From an uncultured Prevotellaceae bacterium (GTDB taxonomy: Bacteria > Bacteroidota > Bacteroidia > Bacteroidales > Bacteroidaceae), in NCBI GenBank assembly GCA_900543815.1, contig UQST01000002.1, forward strand, positions 62,001 to 126,000: DNA of 64,000 bases, in the 5' to 3' direction. The notes under the pieces are model-generated. The model was given only the letters and a program-made list of their open reading frames with translations. It was not told the DNA's origin and searched no databases. A program made the translations under genes and the position numbers. Shown one piece after another: positions 17,267 to 28,200 of this stretch (positions are counted from its first letter, which is position 1; every line of letters begins with the position of its first letter).

Positions 17267-20200
17267 ATGAGTTATCGAAGATATCTGGTCATGCTACTGT
17301 CGGTACTGATGGTACTGACGGCGGCAGCCCAGGGATTTAATCCTGATAGCCCAGCCGAACCGGGAACGCAGTACCGCATAAAGGTACAGGCATCGCCCAA
17401 GGAGGCTGGCACAGTGAGCGGAGGCGGATGGTATGTCTCAGGAAAGAAGGCTACCCTGAAGTCTTCACCCACGTCGGCAGCATGGCGCTTTGTCAACTGG
17501 ACCGACAACGAAGGCACTGTGGTGAGCACCCAATCGACCTTCACATATAGCGACATCAACGCCAACAAGACGCTGACAGCCAATTATGAGCAGCAGCAAG
17601 TGAGCAGGGTGACACTCAGCCACGACCCTTCGACGGGTAACTTCAAAGCCACTCTGAGCGGAGCAGGCACCTATGCTGTGGGCGCGAAGATAAGAGTGCG
17701 GGCCAATAATGTGAGCGACTGGACTCTGGTCAACTGGACTCGCAAGGACAATGGAGAGGTGATGAGCACCACCAATGAGTTCGACTACGTGACCACTGAG
17801 GAGGATGTGGAGTTTGTGGCACATTACCGCTTCACACCTGGCAGTTCGCCTGCTGAGCCCAATGAGACCAAAGCCAAACACAAGGTGACACTCAAGGCCA
17901 ACCCATCCAAAGGAGGCTCTGTGAATAACTCTACTCCTTTTTGGGTGAGGGAAGGTGAACAGTACAGGATAAGTGCCTCGAACAGGACAGACTGGAAGTT
18001 CGTAGGCTGGACTCTGGAAGACGGTACCCCGTTTACTTCCTATTCGGAATGTTACGTGAGGATGGGTACAAGAGATATGGTGATTATAGCCAATTTTGAG
18101 TTCTCACCCGGCAATCCCAGCAATCCTGGAAGCGACGGCAAGAAGCGCTTCACCCTGTATGGCCAGACAGCCAGAGCATTCAAGGGAGAAAGCGTGCTCT
18201 ATCCCCTGTATCTGGAGAATACCTCTGCAGCCAAGGAACTATCGCTCACTTTGGCTCTGCCGGAAGGTATCACAGCCAATCCTGACGGAGTGCAACTCAC
18301 CAGCCGCACATCGGCTTACAGCGTGACAGCCAGTCAGGAAGGACAGGATTTCACACTCAGCCTGACAGGTGGAACCCAGATAAGCGGCAACAATGGTGCT
18401 GTGGTACTGGTGCCTCTGCAGATAGGTGCGGCAGTGAAGGACAGTACCTACAGCCTCTCCATCAAGGAATCCAGCCTCACTCTGGCCGATGGCACACAGC
18501 CCGCCATGACGTCACGTTCGGGTTCGCTGCAGGTGAGCACACCCGAGGAAGGCGACTTGCAGGCACAGTTCACCGTGGATAGGTATATGAACAGAGCACA
18601 GTTTATCAATACCAGCAGCGAGGGTTGCAAGACCTTCACATGGGATTTCGGTGACGGAACCACCAGCAATGAGCGCAATCCCATGCATATCTACCAGTCC
18701 CCTGGCACCTACAATGTGAAGCTCACGGCAAAAGGTATAGTGAAGACCGACATCTCGGAGCAGAGCATCATAGTCAATCCTGCCAGCACCTGGGCAGCTG
18801 AGGGCGATTACACTCTGGACCGCAAGGCAGTGGGCGTGAGAAACTTCACGTCGCTCCACGAGGCTGTAAGCCTGCTGTCACAGTGTACACCACGTGGCAC
18901 CATCGAAGTGGCAGTACCCGCCGGTGAAGCATATCCCATGGATGCCACCCAGGCCGACTCATTGAACCTCGTGAAGACATTCACACAGAAACTCATACAG
19001 ACGGGCGCTACTCTGAAGTTCACTTCGGCAGCAAGCGATCCCAGTTCCTCCATCGCGATTAACACTACCCCCGAGGCAGAAAGCCTGTGTTCCGCTATGG
19101 CATTCATTCGGCTGTTGATACTTGACAACGTACAGGTGACTCTGAACGGAGCGGATGTCCATCCCCAGGCTCTTCTCAAAGACAGTGAGGAAATGGTGTG
19201 CTCCGGAGAGGCGACCGGTGAGGTTACCTTGAACGGATTGAGTAGCAGCCCGTCTGTTTCTGTCAGGTGGAATGCCTCCATCGAAGCAGGAAGCAAGCTC
19301 ACCGACTTTGTTGCCAACGGCACAGGAAACATTCCCGTGATGGTCATCAACAGTACTGCCACAGCCATCCAGCGTGTTACCTATAATATAGAGTACTTGC
19401 TTGACGGTGTGCTTATGTGCACCACCCAGCACGTGATAGGCGTACGTCCGTTGCTCAGGAATGCAGTGCTCACTTGCTATTCACCTGCCGACGGAAGCGA
19501 GATAAACTTCGGAAGTCAGCAAATCAACTGGACAGGACTGGGCAGTCTGGCCAGTGGCGGCTACACCTTCTACTGGAAGCGTACCGACATAGATGCCGAG
19601 TGGAGCGAGAGAGATTGCACCACCAACAGCATCTATCTGCAGTGTGTGCCCGGTGCATCCTATGCGTGGAAGGTGAAAGCCTATGGTGCATGTGACGAGA
19701 AGGAGAGTGCCATATTCAACTTCACCGTGAAGAGGCAGGCCGACCTGGCAGTCACAGAGTTCGTCGTACCAGAGGCTGTCAATGCCCTGCGCACCTTCAC
19801 TATCACAGCGAAAGTGAAGAACCTGGGCAACGGAACCACCCTGCGCAGCTCGTGGACCGACGCTCTCTACTACAGTCAGAGTGCCGACGGACTGAGCACA
19901 GCTACCCGACTGGCCACTGAAAGCCACCGAGGAGCGCTGGAGCCAGGTGGAACATACAACCTTACATTCACTATAAAAGCTCCCGAAGCCTCGATGGGAC
20001 AGGTGTACTATTACCTGAAGACCGACGATTCCAACGAGGAGACAGAGAGCGACGAGCGCAACAACCTGGCCGCATCGGCAGCGGTGAGCATAGCCGAAAG
20101 CTATGTGCAGGCCGACGACTACGAGGCTCTGAAGGTGCTCTTCAACAGCCTTACAGGCACCTCATGGAAGCAGAAGTGGCAAGTGAATACGCCTGCCATC

Positions 20201-21472
20201 AACAGCACAGCCTGGCCCGGAGTAACCTTCAACAACGATGGTAGGGTACTGGCAATCAACCTCTCTGGCAATAATGTGGCGGGTGAACTGCCCACGGAAG
20301 GTTTTGCTCTGCCCCTGCTCACATCGCTCAACATGAGCGGAAACAGGGTGCGCGGCAATCTGCCCGCCTTTGTCAAGGAGCTGCCAGCACTCACCACGCT
20401 GGATATGAGCGCGTGTGCTCTGACCGAGCTGGGCGAACCTCTGCCCGCCACAATCAAGAACCTGAGTCTGGCCAACCAGAATGACTTCCGCCCGCTCTCC
20501 TATTTCACCAGGCAGGAGTGGGAGATGGCCACCTACATCGAAAATGTGGAGACTGGTTCGATCATCAGTTACAACCACGCTTTGCGCAACTTCACAGCCC
20601 ATCCCACGCTGAGCCTCTACTCCAAGAGCGACACTTACCTGGGGGCGCTGACCTACAACAACGGACGTTACATGCTGAAGCTCAATGGCGATTACCGTCT
20701 GGCAAGCGGCACCGAAGTGTATGTGCGTGTGGCAGAAGGTACGGCAAAGAACAATCGCCTGCGCGGTACCCTCTCGTGGAAGAAAGGTGATGCCAACGTG
20801 GATGGTATGGTGGATGTGCTCGATGCCCGTCATACGCTCAACAGGATACTGTCATGGCAGACCGGAAGTTTCAACTTCCTGGCGGCCAACACCTACGATA
20901 CCGACGACATCATAAACGTACAGGATGTGGTGGCCACTGTGAACATGTTCATTACAGACGAGGCAAGCGAGGGTGCCAAGCACGTGAAGGCAAGAACGGC
21001 ACCCGAGAGTGTGACTCCTCAAGGCACTCTGCAGATAGAGGCCAACGGCCTTTGGCTGGATGCCGAAAAGCCCGTGGGCGGAATAGACATCACGCTGCAG
21101 GGTGTAAAGCAGTCGCAAGTGGGATTGCGCCTGAGCCACAACCGCTACCAGATGTTCACACATCAGATGGGCGACCGCCTGCGTGTGGTCATCATCTCAC
21201 CCTCTGGCGATGAGATAGTTGCCGGCAAGACTCAGTTGCTGAAACTCTCTGCCACAGGTGCCGAGATAGTGTCGGTGAAGGCTGCCGATATGGATGCACA
21301 TGATATGCCACTCGCCATCGGCGACGGACTGAGCACAGCTATCGACGGGCCGGATGCTGATGATGAGGCTCAGACAGAGCTTTACGACATCCAAGGACGC
21401 AAGTTGGACAACACCCCCCGACTGCCTAAGGGCATATATATAAGGAACGGGCGTAAAGTGGTCATCAAATAA
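17267..21472 (+). CDS. Large secreted InlB-repeat/PKD/CARDB/LRR/dockerin protein
   Basis: A 1401-residue secreted protein with a signal peptide at about 1-22. Three InlB-type (Listeria-Bacteroides) repeats lie within about 35-280, recognisable by W.FVNW/FVGWT and TANYE/IANFEF endings. A cohesin-like domain follows (about 290-425), then a PKD domain (FTWDFGDGTTSNERNPMHIY, about 430-505), a beta-rich stretch, a CARDB domain (about 815-925, ADLAVTEFVVPEAV), plant-type LRRs (about 960-1060, LSGNNVAGELP), a dockerin-like pair (GDANVDGMVDVLDARHTLN plus a weaker second loop), a second cohesin-like domain, and the tail ELYDIQGRKL...KGIYIRNGRKVVIK. Likely a surface adhesin or scaffold. It is spaced 82 bp from the BspA-like gene and 11 bp from the next. 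No catalytic domain is recognised. Confidence 0.8.
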   Translation: MSYRRYLVMLLSVLMVLTAAAQGFNPDSPAEPGTQYRIKVQASPKEAGTVSGGGWYVSGKKATLKSSPTSAAWRFVNWTDNEGTVVSTQSTFTYSDINANKTLTANYEQQQVSRVTLSHDPSTGNFKATLSGAGTYAVGAKIRVRANNVSDWTLVNWTRKDNGEVMSTTNEFDYVTTEEDVEFVAHYRFTPGSSPAEPNETKAKHKVTLKANPSKGGSVNNSTPFWVREGEQYRISASNRTDWKFVGWTLEDGTPFTSYSECYVRMGTRDMVIIANFEFSPGNPSNPGSDGKKRFTLYGQTARAFKGESVLYPLYLENTSAAKELSLTLALPEGITANPDGVQLTSRTSAYSVTASQEGQDFTLSLTGGTQISGNNGAVVLVPLQIGAAVKDSTYSLSIKESSLTLADGTQPAMTSRSGSLQVSTPEEGDLQAQFTVDRYMNRAQFINTSSEGCKTFTWDFGDGTTSNERNPMHIYQSPGTYNVKLTAKGIVKTDISEQSIIVNPASTWAAEGDYTLDRKAVGVRNFTSLHEAVSLLSQCTPRGTIEVAVPAGEAYPMDATQADSLNLVKTFTQKLIQTGATLKFTSAASDPSSSIAINTTPEAESLCSAMAFIRLLILDNVQVTLNGADVHPQALLKDSEEMVCSGEATGEVTLNGLSSSPSVSVRWNASIEAGSKLTDFVANGTGNIPVMVINSTATAIQRVTYNIEYLLDGVLMCTTQHVIGVRPLLRNAVLTCYSPADGSEINFGSQQINWTGLGSLASGGYTFYWKRTDIDAEWSERDCTTNSIYLQCVPGASYAWKVKAYGACDEKESAIFNFTVKRQADLAVTEFVVPEAVNALRTFTITAKVKNLGNGTTLRSSWTDALYYSQSADGLSTATRLATESHRGALEPGGTYNLTFTIKAPEASMGQVYYYLKTDDSNEETESDERNNLAASAAVSIAESYVQADDYEALKVLFNSLTGTSWKQKWQVNTPAINSTAWPGVTFNNDGRVLAINLSGNNVAGELPTEGFALPLLTSLNMSGNRVRGNLPAFVKELPALTTLDMSACALTELGEPLPATIKNLSLANQNDFRPLSYFTRQEWEMATYIENVETGSIISYNHALRNFTAHPTLSLYSKSDTYLGALTYNNGRYMLKLNGDYRLASGTEVYVRVAEGTAKNNRLRGTLSWKKGDANVDGMVDVLDARHTLNRILSWQTGSFNFLAANTYDTDDIINVQDVVATVNMFITDEASEGAKHVKARTAPESVTPQGTLQIEANGLWLDAEKPVGGIDITLQGVKQSQVGLRLSHNRYQMFTHQMGDRLRVVIISPSGDEIVAGKTQLLKLSATGAEIVSVKAADMDAHDMPLAIGDGLSTAIDGPDADDEAQTELYDIQGRKLDNTPRLPKGIYIRNGRKVVIK

Positions 21473-21483
21473 CAAGAAGGATT

Positions 21484-22230
21484 ATGAACAAGAGAATATC
21501 CACCCTTATGCTGCTCATGCTGGTCGCTCTGTCGGCCGCATGGGCAGGCGATAACACCCTCTCGATAACCAGGAACCTGGAGGGTGCATCAGGTAAGATA
21601 GTCAGTGTGCCTATTGAACTGAGCAACGAGGACGAAATAGTGGCCGCGCAGTTCAACGTGAAGCTGCCTTACTCCAAGGCAGACATGAGCGTGGTGCTCA
21701 ATACAGCACGCAATACCAACGGACACTCGGTGAACTGCAGGTCACTTGGAAACAACACCTACACCATCGTGATAGTCAATATGCAGAACAAGCCAATAGG
21801 CGGCAACAGCGGCATCTTGGTGAATATACCCATGATGATACCTACTGACGCACAGCCCGGAGATGCCCGCGAGATAAGCATCACCGACGTGGTGCTCACC
21901 AACCGCCAGGGTGACAACATCCAGACAGGCAGTTCCACAGGACTGATTACCATACAGAAATCCCCATCGCCCGACCTTCGGCCTATAGAGATAAAGGCTG
22001 TGGAGAAGAGCGTAAAGCCCTTGGGAAGCATCACTGTGAACTGGTTTGTGGAGAACATAGGTGACTCTATCGCCGTAGCAGGATGGGCTAAACGTATTCC
22101 TGGTGGATGCAGCCACCGAGAGCAGGAAGTTTGTGGGCACAGTGCGCAGCGATGCCACTCTGCTCAAGAAAGCACGCCTGAGCCGTTCGGCCACCTTCTA
22201 CGTCCCCTCGTCAATGGGTATGGACGGTGA
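21484..22230 (+). pseudogene. N-terminal fragment of the giant Calx-beta/dockerin protein, frameshifted
   Basis: The first ~203 codons encode a signal peptide, a cohesin-like domain (about 20-150) and the start of a CARDB domain (SITVNWFVENIGDSIAVAGWA). After GWA the frame changes: the remaining residues to 22230 look random, while the expected continuation NVFLVDAATESRKFVGTV is read one base further on in the frame of 22103-29455. Removing one A from the AAA at 22090-22092 joins the two parts into one gene of about 2650 codons. Either the gene is broken or the base is a sequencing error. Confidence 0.85.
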
Positions 22231-25200
22231 GGTATATGCCGAAGTGACCGTGGTGGGCAATGCCAATCTGGGCGAGATAATAGCCGACCAGGGCAACAAT
22301 ACCGCCCGCAGTGCCGAAACCATCCAGCTTGGCAAGCGCCTGTATATCAGTTCTGATGCCAAGACCATCAGCGAGGATTCGCGCAGTCCGGTACGTATGA
22401 AGCTGGAGCGAAGCGGTGACTGGAGCACCGAAGAAACATTTACCCTCTCTTCGCAAGGTACTAGACTCATCAATGTTCCTGCCACCGTCACCATTCCCAA
22501 GGGACAGAGTGGAGTGTATTTCTATGTATATGCAGTAGATAATGATGAGGTGAACACCGAAGAGCTCGAGCGTGTGACAGTGGCCGAAGCCAATGGCTAC
22601 GAGTCGGTGAGCCAGGAGATAACCGTTCTGGACGATGAATTCCTCACCATGACATTGCGCTATAGCCAGGCAGAGGTGACTGAAGGAGAGACCTTCACAC
22701 TCACCATCAACATGGCAAAAGCCGCAGATGAGGAGCAGAAGGTGCTTCTCTCGACCGATATGCCCAAGCGCTTCAAGTTCCCAAGCGAGGTGACTGTTCC
22801 GGCCGGAGAAACCACTGTGGATGTGCAGATAGAGGCGGTGGATGACGACATGGCCGACGTCACACAGACTCCGCTCTTCTATGCAGTGGCCGATCATTAC
22901 AACAAGGCCGAAGCAGCTCTCATACTGCATGACAACGACTTGCCCGATATCACCCTGGAGTTCACACCCGATGTGGTCAACGAGGGAGCCGGTCTGACGG
23001 CCATTATAGCCAAGCTCAAGCGCACTTCTGCCACCAATGCCTCTGTGAATATCCGTCTTACCGACGATGCCAAAGGCGGTCTCTACTATTCTACCAGAAG
23101 CATCACCCTGTCAAAGGGTGTGGAAGAGGCGCAGTTCACAATAGGTGTGGTGGATAATGCCATTGTGGATGGCGACCGTACCTATACCGTGGAAGCTGCT
23201 GTGTATCTGTCCTCCTGTAGTTGTAATCCCTCGGGAACGCTCAAGGGTATTGCCCGTAAGATCATCACCGTACTTGACGACGACGGCCCTTCACTCTCGC
23301 TTACTTGCTCTACGGCAGGTATTAAGGAAGGTTCCGAAGAAGGCACCTGGATAACGGTCAAGCGTAATACAGGCAAGAGCGGACGTTTGCCTCTGACCCT
23401 CACATGCGATGATCCTCGTATGGTGTTTGAGGGTGATGCAGTCATCCCAGACGGTATCGACTATGTGAGAATCAAGGCAAAGGCCAATGCCAACAGCGTC
23501 ACCAACGACAGCAAGACGGTGGTCATCACCGCTTCGGCCAATGGATTTACGGCTGCCAAGGGATGGTTGCAGATCATCGATGAGACTTTGCCCGACGCTG
23601 TCATCACGGATTTCCAGGTGGATAAGCAGGAAGTCATTGTGGGCGAAAAGATTTCCACGGTGGTTACTGTGGAGAATCAGGGTGTAATAGACCTGCCCAA
23701 GGATACTTGGGTACAACTCTTCTTCGACGGAGTACCTGTGGATACTATGTTCACCAGCAAGGCTTTGGCTCCTGGCGAATCACTGCAGGTGGACTGCTCA
23801 TTCAATGTTCCCGACAAGGTGAAGACCGGTCGCCTGCAGGCCCATGTGAACAAGAACAACAAGGTGAGCGAGTGCCTCTACATCAACAATACCTCTGAGG
23901 CGGTTGCCGTAAAGGTCAATCCTCCCTTCACAGCCACTGCTGTTCCTGCCAAGGCAACGATAAACATCAGTGAGAGCATTACCATTACCGGTCAGCTTGA
24001 AGGCAATGACATAGCCGGCAAGACAGTAGAGGTATATATTATAAATGAGTCACGTCGTGAGGTGCTCAATCCTGTGACCGACGAGAATGGAGCCTACACC
24101 ACCACCTATACTCCCACATCCGTGCAGTTGGGACACTTCTCGGTGGGCGCTTGTTACCCTGGCCAGGGACTTGACAGCGAGATGGCATCCTTCGACATCC
24201 TGGGTCTGCGACGCAAGAGTACAGGCGGAGTATCGCACAAGCTCACGCTGGGTTATCCCCAGGAGAACAGTCTGGTGCTCTACAATCCCAGTGCCATTGC
24301 CCTTACCAACGTACGTGCAGAGATTCAGGATTGTCCCGATGACGTGAAGGTAACCTTCAACCGCATTCCTCTCATCGAGGGTGGCGACTTGGGCAGCCTC
24401 TCTTACACCATTGAGGGACTGGCACCTCAGACCGACCTTGAATGGCATATCCTGAAGGTGAAAGTGAGCAGCGATGAGGGAGCAACCTTCAATATGAACA
24501 TCGCTTACCACAACTTCACGCCCATCGGAATGCTCAAAGCCGACCAGACCAACATCAAGACAACGATGATCAAGGGTGAATCGCGCGACTTCACATTCAC
24601 TGTGCGCAATATTAGCAGCGGTTCTACAGGCAAGATGAGCCTGGTTCTTCCACAGGGCCAGTCCTGGCTCACAGCCGTCACACCGCTCAATATGGCTCCT
24701 TTGGCCAATGGTGAATCGGCCACTATCATCCTTCGCATGACTCCCACTGACGATATGCAGCTCAATGTACCCGTCACTGGAAACATCGCCCTGAATGCAG
24801 AGAATGCCGATGGACTTGCCATCCCGTTCCGTGTGGAGACCGTTTCTGGAAAGAACGGAACTCTTGAGGTGGAGGTATGTGACGAGTTTACCTACTATGA
24901 TGAGACGGCTCCTCGTGTGGCGAATGCCGAAGTGGTGGTGCGTCATCCGACAACCAATGCTCTGGTCACCTCGGGACGAACCGGTGCCGACGGCAAATTC
25001 ACAGCCGAGTTGCCAGAGGGATATTATAATGTAAACGTGACAGCCGACAACCACGACTCTTATCGCGGTACTGTGCTTGTTGACCCCGGAACCACTGTAA
25101 GCCATGTGGTCAACCTCAGTTACCAGGCTATCAAGGTGTCGTGGGAGGTTGTGGAGACCGAGGTAGAGGATGTATATGAGATCAAGACTGTGGTGAAGTA

Positions 25201-28200
25201 TGAGACCAACGTACCCAAACCCGTGGTGGAAGTTATCCTTCCCGACTCCATCTCACAGACAGAGGTGCTGCAGAACGGCAGTACGATGATCTACGCAATT
25301 GTCACTAACAAAGGACTCATACAGGCTCGCAACGTCAACGTAAGGCTTGGCGACATCAAGGGATGCGTCATCGAGAACCTGGTGGAGAACGGTTTCAACC
25401 TTGCTCCAGGCGTATCTGTGGTGGTTCCCATCCGCATTTCTGCCAAGAGTGAAGCAGCCCATGTGCCCGGCAAATTCAATGTGCGCCGCAAGTCAGAAGG
25501 CTTTGGCGGCTTCCAGGATTGTGCTGTGAATGCACTCATCGATTGGGTGTTTGCCTGTGGAGGAACAGACAAGGGCGACTATATCAATATGGTGCTCAAG
25601 CTGAAGGAGTGTGCTCAGCAGAATCTTGGAGGAGGCGGTGGCTTGACCTTCAATCCTGAGGTGGCAGAGGTCTATGGCAATATCCTTTCTGGCCAAATAG
25701 AAGCAAAGGCCAGTGGAGGCGGTCGTGGCGGCGTGTTCAAGTCTGTGACCGACTGTAATCCTTGCGACCGCGATTTCATGGCTTGCTCTACCAAGGGCAT
25801 GAGATGCCTTTACAACAGCATGCCAAAGGCGACGCCTGATATCAAGGACTTGGGTAAGGGAAAGATTATGCGCATCAAGAATGCTGTGGATAATTACAAC
25901 GAGGTCAAAGGCTTCGCTGAAGAGGTTCAAGGTATGGTCGATGCGAAATGCGACCAATGCGACTTCAGTAGTTGTGTGTCCAACCCAGGTTTCTCTGACT
26001 TCCCGTCTTCGATGGCCGGCGTGAAGGGTTTGGCCGACATTTCCAGGAAGAATCAGAATGCCGCAGGAAGTACTCTTCCCGATGGAGTAGAGGACTTGTC
26101 CAAGTACGCCCAGTGGGAATATTCCACAACCAAGAAACTGCCCGATTACATGAACAGCCTTGCTTGGGCTTGGTCGCTTGGCAATACGATGAAGGCGGCA
26201 TTGACCCACCTTTATGATTGCAGCTACTGGGGCAAGAGCTGGCTTGAGGCTGACTCTGTCGCTATGAGCCGCTTCATAGACAAACTGACCAAGTGGGGTG
26301 AAGGAACCGGTAGTATCTCTGCCGAGGACCGTCCCGATGGCGTTACTGAGGAAGACTACGAGAAACTTATCAGCGTGCTGTCATCTGAGGAGACGACAAA
26401 CACTGAGCAGCAGATGACATACTATCAGGATGTCATCAAATGGTGTAATCAGAATGCCGTAGAGAAGGGACATCTTGGCACCACCGACTATTTCAAGACC
26501 TCTGTGGATGACTTTGACAAGAACACCGAGAACGGTAAGAAATCCACTGGTGTGTGTGCATCCATCTCCTTGCAGATAAGCCAGACGATGACAATGACGC
26601 GTCAGGCTTTCCTGGGAACCCTCACTGTGACCAACGGGCATGAGAGTGAACCCATGAAGGATGTGAAGCTTGAACTCAAGGTGACCAATGAAGACGGCGA
26701 CCTGGCAACGAGCCATGAATTCCAGATCAATCCGACATCGCTTGATGGATTTACCGGTGAACTTGACCTTACCAGCGGTTGGTCATTGGCTGCCAAGGGA
26801 ACTGGTGTGGCGAAGATAACCTTCATCCCCACCAAGTATGCCGCTCCTACTGAGCCTGTGAAATACAGCTTCGGCGGTACACTCAGCTACACCAACCCCT
26901 ACACGGGAGCTACTCTCACACGCGAACTCTTCCCGGTGACTCTCACCGTGAAGCCCAGCCCCGAACTGGATCTCACTTACTTCATGCAGCGTGATGTGAT
27001 GGGTGACAACGCCCTCACACCTGATGTGGTGGAGCCCAGTGTGCCTGCTGAGTTTGCCCTGCTTATCAATAACAAGGGCGCAGGAGATGCCACTAAGGTG
27101 AACATCACCACCAACCAGCCTGAGATCATCGAGAATGAAAAGGGCTTGCTCATTGACTTCGAGATACTCTCCAGTATGGTCAACGGTCGCGACAAGACTC
27201 TTGCTCTGGGCGGAAGTGTAGCATCCAGCTTCGGCACCATACCTGCCAAGTCGCAGGCGTTTGCCCAGTGGGAACTGAAGTGCGACTTGCTCGGACACTT
27301 CACCGACTATAATGTGAGTGCCACTCATGTGACCAGTTATGACAACCCCGACCTCAGTCTGCTCGACCAGGTGACTATCCACGAGTTGATACACTCGCTG
27401 CATGTTCCGCATGCCGAGGCTGGCAAGGATTCGCTCGTAGCTTGGCTCGTGAATGACATTGATGACGCTTATGACTTGCCTGACGCGCTCTACTTCAGTG
27501 ATGCTACAGTGGCAGAAGTCAATACAGTGGATGCCGACCTGTGTCAGGTAACCCGTGTGGATGCCTATCACTACGTGCTGAAGGTGACTCCCGAGAAGAA
27601 TGGATGGACCTATGGAAACATTCAGGATCCCATAGGCGGCCGTTCGGCTCTCGTCTCCATCACCCGCAGGAGCGACAATCAGAAGATATCTACACGCAAT
27701 TTCTGGCAGTCGGAGTGGACTCTGCGCGATGGTGACGAGCCTCTGCAGGAGTACCGCCTCCACTTTGCCGACAACATTGAGCACGGCAGCGAGGAGTATG
27801 TGCTGGAGTATGTGCCTGTTCCCGAGAAGACTCTCGAGGTGGTGAGCATCACTGGTCCCGACCGTACGAAGGTCATCGAAGACAAGCCGCTGGCCAAGGT
27901 GAGCGTGCAGTTCAACAAGCCCATCCAGCCTGAAACCTTCACCCATGAGGATCTCTTCATGCGCTGTCAGGGCAAGAATGTGGATATGAGCACCGTGAGC
28001 ATCACCAGCGATGACAATACCAATTTCATCCTCGACATGGGAACCACCACCCAGGAGGATGGTTACTATGTGCTCGATGTGCATACCAACGCTATTCTCG
28101 ACAATGAGAACTTCGCCGGTAAGAACGGCAAGAAGGCCGACTGGATACAGTATGATGGCGGACTGGTGAATCTGGCTGCCAAGGCTTATCCTGCCAACGC

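Noticed and set aside
27379..27411. HELIHSLHVPH in the giant protein resembles the metzincin zinc-protease motif HExxHxxGxxH.
   Set aside because: The conserved Gly is replaced by His, no Met-turn or protease fold is apparent, and the segment sits in a beta-rich Ig-like region. Probably coincidence.
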